This document shows positions 59,652 through 64,000 of a DNA stretch of 64,000 bases, piece after piece. The first letter of the stretch is position 1, and every line of letters starts with the position of its first letter. This DNA is from Brevundimonas sp. Root1279 (GTDB lineage: Bacteria; Pseudomonadota; Alphaproteobacteria; Caulobacterales; Caulobacteraceae), in contig NZ_LMEB01000009.1 of the NCBI RefSeq assembly GCF_001425945.1, positions 62,001-126,000 of the forward strand, in the 5' to 3' direction. Position numbers and translations under genes: made by a program. The notes below the pieces were generated by a model that saw nothing but the letters and a program-made list of their open reading frames with translations, did no database searches and had not been told where the DNA came from.

Positions 59652-60485
59652 GTGGACCCGAAAACCTATTTCGTCCTGCTCCACCTGCTCGGTCTAGTTA
59701 TAGGACTGGGAAGCGTAACCACGCTTGACTTCTACCTTCTGAAGTTCTTGAGAGGTGACACAGTCACGCGTTCCGACGCGCATCTGGTGCATCTGGTTTC
59801 ATTGCTCGCCGCGGCCGGTCTGGCCGCCCTGTGGCTGTCCGGGATCGGCTTCATGACCTTGGCGTGGTTCGACAACCCGGCCCTGTTCGGCAGTCCCAAG
59901 GTCCAGGCGAAGCTCATTGTCGTCGCCATCCTGACGATCAACGGGGCAATCCTGCACTTCAAGGTGCTGCCGCAGGTCGCCCGGGCCGTCGGCCGTCCGC
60001 TGTTCTGCAAGCAGGGAAGCACGCGCCGCGACCGGATCATGATGCGGGTCTGCGGGGCCGTTTCGGCCGCCAGTTGGTGGACTCCGTTCTTCCTTGGCAC
60101 TGTGCGAGAGTTGAACTTCGCCGCCCCGATCTGGGTGTTCCTGGGCGGCTATCTGGTGCTTCTGGCCCTCTTCGGCGCCGGATTCACCGTGGTCGAGCAC
60201 TACATTTCCACCCGCTTTGGACCGAAGGCCGAGGGCCTCCCCAATGGGCTCCAGCCGGTCACAGTACTGAGTCCCGCGGTGCTTATCGCCGCTTCGACAG
60301 TCGATGATCGTGTCAGTCCCAACAGAGAGGATACGGCCAGTGCAATGCGCGAAGAGAAGTCGTTCGGCGCCGGTGGCGGCGATGTTGATATCCCTGCCGA
60401 CAGCCATACTGGCGAGCCCCGCCGGCGCGCAGACCGCGCCCGCGGCGAGCGGACCGACGACGACACAGACCTCTCCCGCGCCTGA
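59652..60485 (+). CDS. Membrane protein with overlapping C-terminal tail
   Basis: A 277-residue protein with five or six membrane helices in the first 195 residues (FVLLHLLGLVIGLGSVTTLD, LAALWLSGIGFMTLAW, LIVVAILTINGAILHFK, IWVFLGGYLVLLALFGAG). The GTG start at 59652 is used. After TVVEHYISTRFGPKAEG the last 70 residues are low-complexity Arg/Asp/Ser and overlap the porin gene by 146 bases in another frame, so the true end may be earlier or a stop may have been lost. No family recognised with certainty. Confidence 0.7.
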   Translation: MDPKTYFVLLHLLGLVIGLGSVTTLDFYLLKFLRGDTVTRSDAHLVHLVSLLAAAGLAALWLSGIGFMTLAWFDNPALFGSPKVQAKLIVVAILTINGAILHFKVLPQVARAVGRPLFCKQGSTRRDRIMMRVCGAVSAASWWTPFFLGTVRELNFAAPIWVFLGGYLVLLALFGAGFTVVEHYISTRFGPKAEGLPNGLQPVTVLSPAVLIAASTVDDRVSPNREDTASAMREEKSFGAGGGDVDIPADSHTGEPRRRADRARGERTDDDTDLSRA

Positions 60486-61836
60486 CAGGCAGGCTGCGCT
60501 TGAGCAGCGGGTCGTCGAACTTGAGACGGCTCTGCAGGAACTGAGGGCCGAACTTGCGGCCCAACGGGCGGCCACCGCACAGGCGGCCGCCCCGGTTCCC
60601 ACCCAGGTCGCCGCCGGTCCGATCCCGACGGCCGGGCCCACGGCGGGACCTCCGGCTCCGGGGACTGCCCCCGCTCCGGCCTCTGGGCCGGCCGGCCAAC
60701 CGGCCGCCCGCGCCGACGGCTTCAAGGTCGGCGACACGACCATCAAGCTGTCCGGCTTCGTCAAGGTCGACGCCCTGGCCAGCTCCTACAGCGACGGCGA
60801 TACGGCCACCGCCGCGGCCGGCCGCGACTACTATCTGCCCTCGACCATTCCCGTCGGCGGCTTCGCGACCGAGAACCTCGACTTCGACATCCACGCCAAA
60901 CAGACCCGGCTGGTGTTCAACTCCTCGACGCCGGTCGGGAGCGGGGCGGTGACGACCCATATCGAGGGCGACTTCCAGGGCGCGCCCGGAACCCAGGGCA
61001 CCGAGCGAACGACCAACGCCTATAATTTCGCGCTGCGCCGGGCCTTCATCAGCTACGGCTCGTGGACCATCGGCCAGGACTGGTCGAACTTCATGCATAC
61101 GCCGGTGATGCCGGAGACCACCGACCTGATCGGCCCGACCGAAGGCGTGATCTTCGTCCGGCAGCCGCTGATCCGGTACAAGCACGCGTTCAGCGACGAC
61201 CTCACCCTGTTCATTGCGGCGGAGAACGCCGAGACCGCCAGCAACACGCCGCTGTCGGCGGTGATGATCGAGAACGATGACGACTCGACGCCTGATCTGA
61301 CGGCCAAGCTGGTCTACGCCTCGCCCTACGGCGAATTCAGCTTCGCCGGCGTGGCCCGGCGGTTGGCCGTCGACGGCCCCGGCTATGACGAGAGCGCCGG
61401 CGGCTGGGGCGTCAGCGTCGGCGGCAAGATGCCGTTCGGCGAGCGGAACCGGAACGACGTCCGCTTCCTGCTGACCTATGGCGACGGCATCGGGCGCTAC
61501 GTGGGCGTCAATTTCGCGCCGGACGCCATCATCGACCTGACCGACTCGGACCTGGAGCCGGTGACGGTCACCGCCGCCTATGTGTCGACCCGGCTGTTCT
61601 GGACCGACAAGGTCCGCTCGACCTTCATGCTGTCCGGACAGAACGTCGACTCGCCGGACGGCCTGCTGGCGCTCGATTCGAACACCTCGGCCTGGAGCGT
61701 CGGCGCCAACCTGTTCTACACGCCGGCGCCCGGTTTCGACCTGGGCGTCGAGTTCCGCCACGGCGAACGCACCGTGGCGAGCGGGCAGGAGGGGTCGCTG
61801 GACCGTCTGCACGTCATCGCCAAGCAGTCCTTCTGA
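60340..61836 (+). CDS. DcaP-type trimeric outer-membrane porin
   Basis: A 498-residue porin. GTG 60340 is the start because AGAGAGGA lies 9 bases before it and it opens onto a signal peptide (AMLISLPTAILASPAGA) followed by a coiled coil (QAALEQRVVELETALQELRA) and a Pro/Ala-rich linker. The barrel includes GFVKVDALASSYSDGD, TRLVFNSSTPVG, TIGQDWSNFMHTP and ends in AKQSF. This fits the DcaP family, which imports dicarboxylates or other small anions. It is probably cotranscribed with the membrane protein upstream. Confidence 0.88.
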   Translation: MQCAKRSRSAPVAAMLISLPTAILASPAGAQTAPAASGPTTTQTSPAPDRQAALEQRVVELETALQELRAELAAQRAATAQAAAPVPTQVAAGPIPTAGPTAGPPAPGTAPAPASGPAGQPAARADGFKVGDTTIKLSGFVKVDALASSYSDGDTATAAAGRDYYLPSTIPVGGFATENLDFDIHAKQTRLVFNSSTPVGSGAVTTHIEGDFQGAPGTQGTERTTNAYNFALRRAFISYGSWTIGQDWSNFMHTPVMPETTDLIGPTEGVIFVRQPLIRYKHAFSDDLTLFIAAENAETASNTPLSAVMIENDDDSTPDLTAKLVYASPYGEFSFAGVARRLAVDGPGYDESAGGWGVSVGGKMPFGERNRNDVRFLLTYGDGIGRYVGVNFAPDAIIDLTDSDLEPVTVTAAYVSTRLFWTDKVRSTFMLSGQNVDSPDGLLALDSNTSAWSVGANLFYTPAPGFDLGVEFRHGERTVASGQEGSLDRLHVIAKQSF

Positions 61837-61847
61837 CCGCAAAGAAA

Positions 61848-61877
61848 AACCGGCGGCTCCCAGGGGAGCCGCCGGTT
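61848..61877. terminator. Bidirectional terminator between porin and tRNA-Val
   Basis: A 13-bp inverted repeat (AACCGGCGGCTCC / GGAGCCGCCGGTT) with loop CAGG lies between the porin stop and tRNA-Val. On the minus strand it is followed by TTTTTCTTTG, a good U tract for ending tRNA-Val transcription. On the plus strand the tract is weak (TTGATCTGTTG). Confidence 0.85.
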
Positions 61878-61888
61878 GATCTGTTGTC

Positions 61889-61965
61889 TGGTGGGCGGCG
61901 AGGGGTTCGAACCCCCGACCCCCTCGGTGTAAACGAGGTGCTCTGACCAGCTGAGCTAGCCGCCC
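61889..61965 (-). tRNA. tRNA-Val (TAC)
   Basis: A 77-base cloverleaf on the minus strand. Acceptor GGGCGGC pairs with GCCGCCC, D arm TAGCTCAGCTGGTCAGAG, anticodon loop with TAC in CGTTTACACCG, T arm GGGGTTCGAACCCC, and encoded CCA. It follows the autotransporter stop by 11 bp in the same direction. Confidence 0.97.
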
Positions 61966-61976
61966 GGCCCGGTATC

Positions 61977-64000
61977 TTAGAACCGGAAGCTGGCCCGCAG
62001 GAACAACATGTACCGGATGTAGTCGTCGATCATCTCCGCGTCGGCGCTGACCGAGAGCATGCCCAGTTCGTTGCCGACGTTCAGACGGAAGCCGAGGATC
62101 GGACCGCCGCCCTCGATGCCCGCCGGGCTGAGGGTGAACTCGTCGCCGCCGGACAGGAAGCGGGCGGTGGTGGCGCCCGGATCCATCGAGATGTTCTGGC
62201 GCCAGCCGACCCGCATTTCCGGGCGCAGCCAGTTGTTCTCGCCCATCGACATGCCGATGTTGATCGCCGCCGTGGCGGAGAACAGGTGTCCTTCGCGGTC
62301 GTCAATCTCGAGATCGAAGCCGTCGCCGCCGCCCGTTTCCGTGTGGCCGTCCTCGCTGAGCGAGAAATACTCGGCGTAGATTTCGGGGCGGACGTTGAAG
62401 GAGCCGAAATTGCGCTCGTAGGAGGCGCCGCCGGCCACGGCCAGCGAGAAGCCGTGCCAGTCGGAGGTGTTGGTCAGGTTCAGACCTTCACCAACGAAGC
62501 GGCGCTCCGAGCTGAAAGTGCCGTAGCCGGCCGCGGCGCGGGCCCAGGTGGTCCAGTACTGGCCCTGAGCGCGCCAGTAGAGGCCCAGCTCGAACAGGCT
62601 GGCGGACAGGACTTCCTCGGCCTCGGCCTCGGGATCCTCGAGATCCGACGAGGTGAAGGCCGCGGTGATGCCGATGGCGCCCAGGCCGGTGCCGCGCTCG
62701 ACGCCGCCGGCGACGCCGAAGCCCTCGGAGCGGAAGCCGTAGGAGTCGGTCTTGTCCTTGTCGGCGTAGAAGCTGATTTCCTGCACCCAGGCGCTGGTCT
62801 CGCCCGGCGACGCCGAGGCGTTGCGGCCGGTGAGGGCGCGGGTGACGGCGTCGACGCCCGAAGCCAGCGAGATCAGCGGACCGCCCGAATGGTCGGGCAG
62901 CAGCTGCTCGTACAGGTTCATGAAGTCGTCGCGGTTGGTCTGGCCGAGGAAGGCGTTGCGGATGTCCTCGGCGTTGTCAGAGCCGATCGCGCCGTAGAAG
63001 GAGTCGAACATCGACGCTTCGACGGGGATCATCTCGGCCTCTGCGGCCGTGCGGCGGCGCACGTCGGCGAAGACCTGGCCGGCGGCGACGTCGGCGTCGG
63101 CGCTGACCACGTACAGGTAGGGCGAGTTCTCTTCGATCGAGGTGAGGTCGATATCGCCGAAGTTCAGCGTCCCGGCGTCAATCAGGGTGAAGCGCTGCGC
63201 CGGGGTCGTCTGGGTCGGCGCGACCAGCAGCGAGTCGAAGCGCAGGCCCAGGCCCGCGCCGTCGGCGAGCGTGGCGGTCCCGGCGACGTTGAAGCCGCCG
63301 ACCGCGTTGTTGGTCGGGTCGAGGGTGACGATCAGCTCGCCTTCGCCGCCGACGTTCAGCTCGGAGATGTTCAGCGCGGTGGTCTGGCGGGCGTCCAGGG
63401 TGCCCTTGGTGACGTCGATGGTCAGATTGCCGTCGGTGTCGGACAGAGCGCCGTGGACCTGGCCGCCGCCCGTGATCGACAGCCTGTCAGCGCCGGCGCC
63501 GAACGCGATGTCGCCGATGACGAGACCGTTTTGGATGTCGATCAGGTCGTCGCCGGAGCCGAGGCGGACCTCGCCGACCAGATTGGGCTCGGCCGAATCG
63601 GCCACGCCGTCGCCGTCGCTGTCCGGGTTGCCGGTGGTGACGCCGCCGGCGATGCCCGACTGGATGTAGGTGAAGCCCGTGGTGTTGACCGAAACGTCGA
63701 TCGCGGTCGCGGTGGGCGAGTAGGCGTCGCCCTCGATGTCGTTGCCCTGGGTGGCCTGGATCGAGCGCGTGTTGGTGACGAGGCTCAGCGAGCCCTCGAG
63801 GTCGCGGATGGCGTAGGTGCTCGCCGTGCCGCCTGCAGAGGCCGCCACGATGCTGCTGCTGTTGTGGATTTCGCTGACGTTGGCGCCCGCGTCGATGCGG
63901 ATGGCGGTCGCCGTGCCGCCGGTCTCGGAGTTCACGCCCGCCGTAATCGAGCCCGAGTTGATCAGTTGGTCGGCCGTCGCGCCCTGACCAAAACGCAGGC
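61977..64000 (-). CDS. Autotransporter with C-terminal beta-barrel (5' end beyond window)
   Basis: About 674 residues are visible and the reading frame runs off the right edge, so the signal peptide and much of the passenger are missing. The visible passenger has repeated NSGSITAGVNSETGG- and GTATAIRIDAGANVSEIHNS-type beta-helix units. The C-terminal ~280 residues form the autotransporter barrel (ETSAWVQEISFYADKDK, GYGTFSSERRFVGEG, RPEMRVGWRQN) ending in LRASFRF with terminal Phe. It should be a surface or secreted protein. tRNA-Val follows directly. Confidence 0.9.
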   Translation of the reverse strand, partial: LRFGQGATADQLINSGSITAGVNSETGGTATAIRIDAGANVSEIHNSSSIVAASAGGTASTYAIRDLEGSLSLVTNTRSIQATQGNDIEGDAYSPTATAIDVSVNTTGFTYIQSGIAGGVTTGNPDSDGDGVADSAEPNLVGEVRLGSGDDLIDIQNGLVIGDIAFGAGADRLSITGGGQVHGALSDTDGNLTIDVTKGTLDARQTTALNISELNVGGEGELIVTLDPTNNAVGGFNVAGTATLADGAGLGLRFDSLLVAPTQTTPAQRFTLIDAGTLNFGDIDLTSIEENSPYLYVVSADADVAAGQVFADVRRRTAAEAEMIPVEASMFDSFYGAIGSDNAEDIRNAFLGQTNRDDFMNLYEQLLPDHSGGPLISLASGVDAVTRALTGRNASASPGETSAWVQEISFYADKDKTDSYGFRSEGFGVAGGVERGTGLGAIGITAAFTSSDLEDPEAEAEEVLSASLFELGLYWRAQGQYWTTWARAAAGYGTFSSERRFVGEGLNLTNTSDWHGFSLAVAGGASYERNFGSFNVRPEIYAEYFSLSEDGHTETGGGDGFDLEIDDREGHLFSATAAINIGMSMGENNWLRPEMRVGWRQNISMDPGATTARFLSGGDEFTLSPAGIEGGGPILGFRLNVGNELGMLSVSADAEMIDDYIRYMLFLRASFRF

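Overview
The window is a GC-rich chromosomal segment of an alphaproteobacterium of the Caulobacterales, most likely a Brevundimonas. The case rests on an RcdA-type CtrA-degradation adaptor, a TrcR/DUF1013 cell-cycle protein, a class I lysyl-tRNA synthetase, a zinc-less L31, and a gyrase A whose quinolone pocket carries Ala and Met at the Escherichia coli 83 and 87 positions. Most of it is housekeeping DNA with short intergenic gaps and many ATGA-type gene overlaps. I see no prophage, plasmid, CRISPR array or complete insertion sequence.

Layout. 1-6.0 kb: truncated trcR, a CVNH/beta-gamma-crystallin secreted protein, DUF1428, quinone oxidoreductase, DUF1192, rcdA, an L,D-transpeptidase and rpmE with its terminator. 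6.1-11 kb: an MsbA-like ABC exporter, an A/T-richer stretch with a TPR protein, a redoxin-like/2OG-oxygenase fusion and sodC. 11-17 kb: gyrA, a class IV aminotransferase, coaD and two tandem secreted cyclophilins. 17-22.4 kb: a lipoprotein, a Ppx/GppA phosphatase, hspQ, phhA, a REP-like inverted pair, and an acyltransferase divergent from a LytTR regulator.

22.4-30.2 kb is one long minus-strand arginine succinyltransferase (AST) operon: M20 hydrolase, astA, astD, an inserted A/T-richer leucine-rich-repeat gene, astB, a GNAT and an MHS-family transporter. astC and astE are absent; the M20 enzyme is a plausible replacement for AstE. 30.2-39 kb: a small membrane protein, tamA-tamB, a lipoprotein and a hybrid histidine kinase. 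39-46 kb: tRNA-Lys, small genes including a 40-residue zinc-knuckle protein, and queA-NTase-tgt with unusual repeats around tgt. 46-53.6 kb: DUF4126, lysS, an SH3 protein, a cupin, a LexA-like S24 regulator, two paralogous membrane proteins and two thioesterases. 53.7-58.3 kb: a ligase-associated exonuclease, a CBS-hybrid kinase and queC-queE-queD. 58.3-64 kb: a lipoprotein, a REP-associated transposase, a membrane protein overlapping a DcaP-type porin, tRNA-Val, and the C-terminal part of an autotransporter that continues beyond the window.

Together queC, queE, queD, queA and tgt cover most of queuosine synthesis, and two of these enzymes (Tgt and QueD) lack residues usually considered essential. 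The most interesting leads are those two variants, the LRR gene cleanly embedded in the AST operon, a 16-bp motif shared between the S24 regulator's upstream region and a second locus, and a strong hairpin at the start of a membrane-protein gene.
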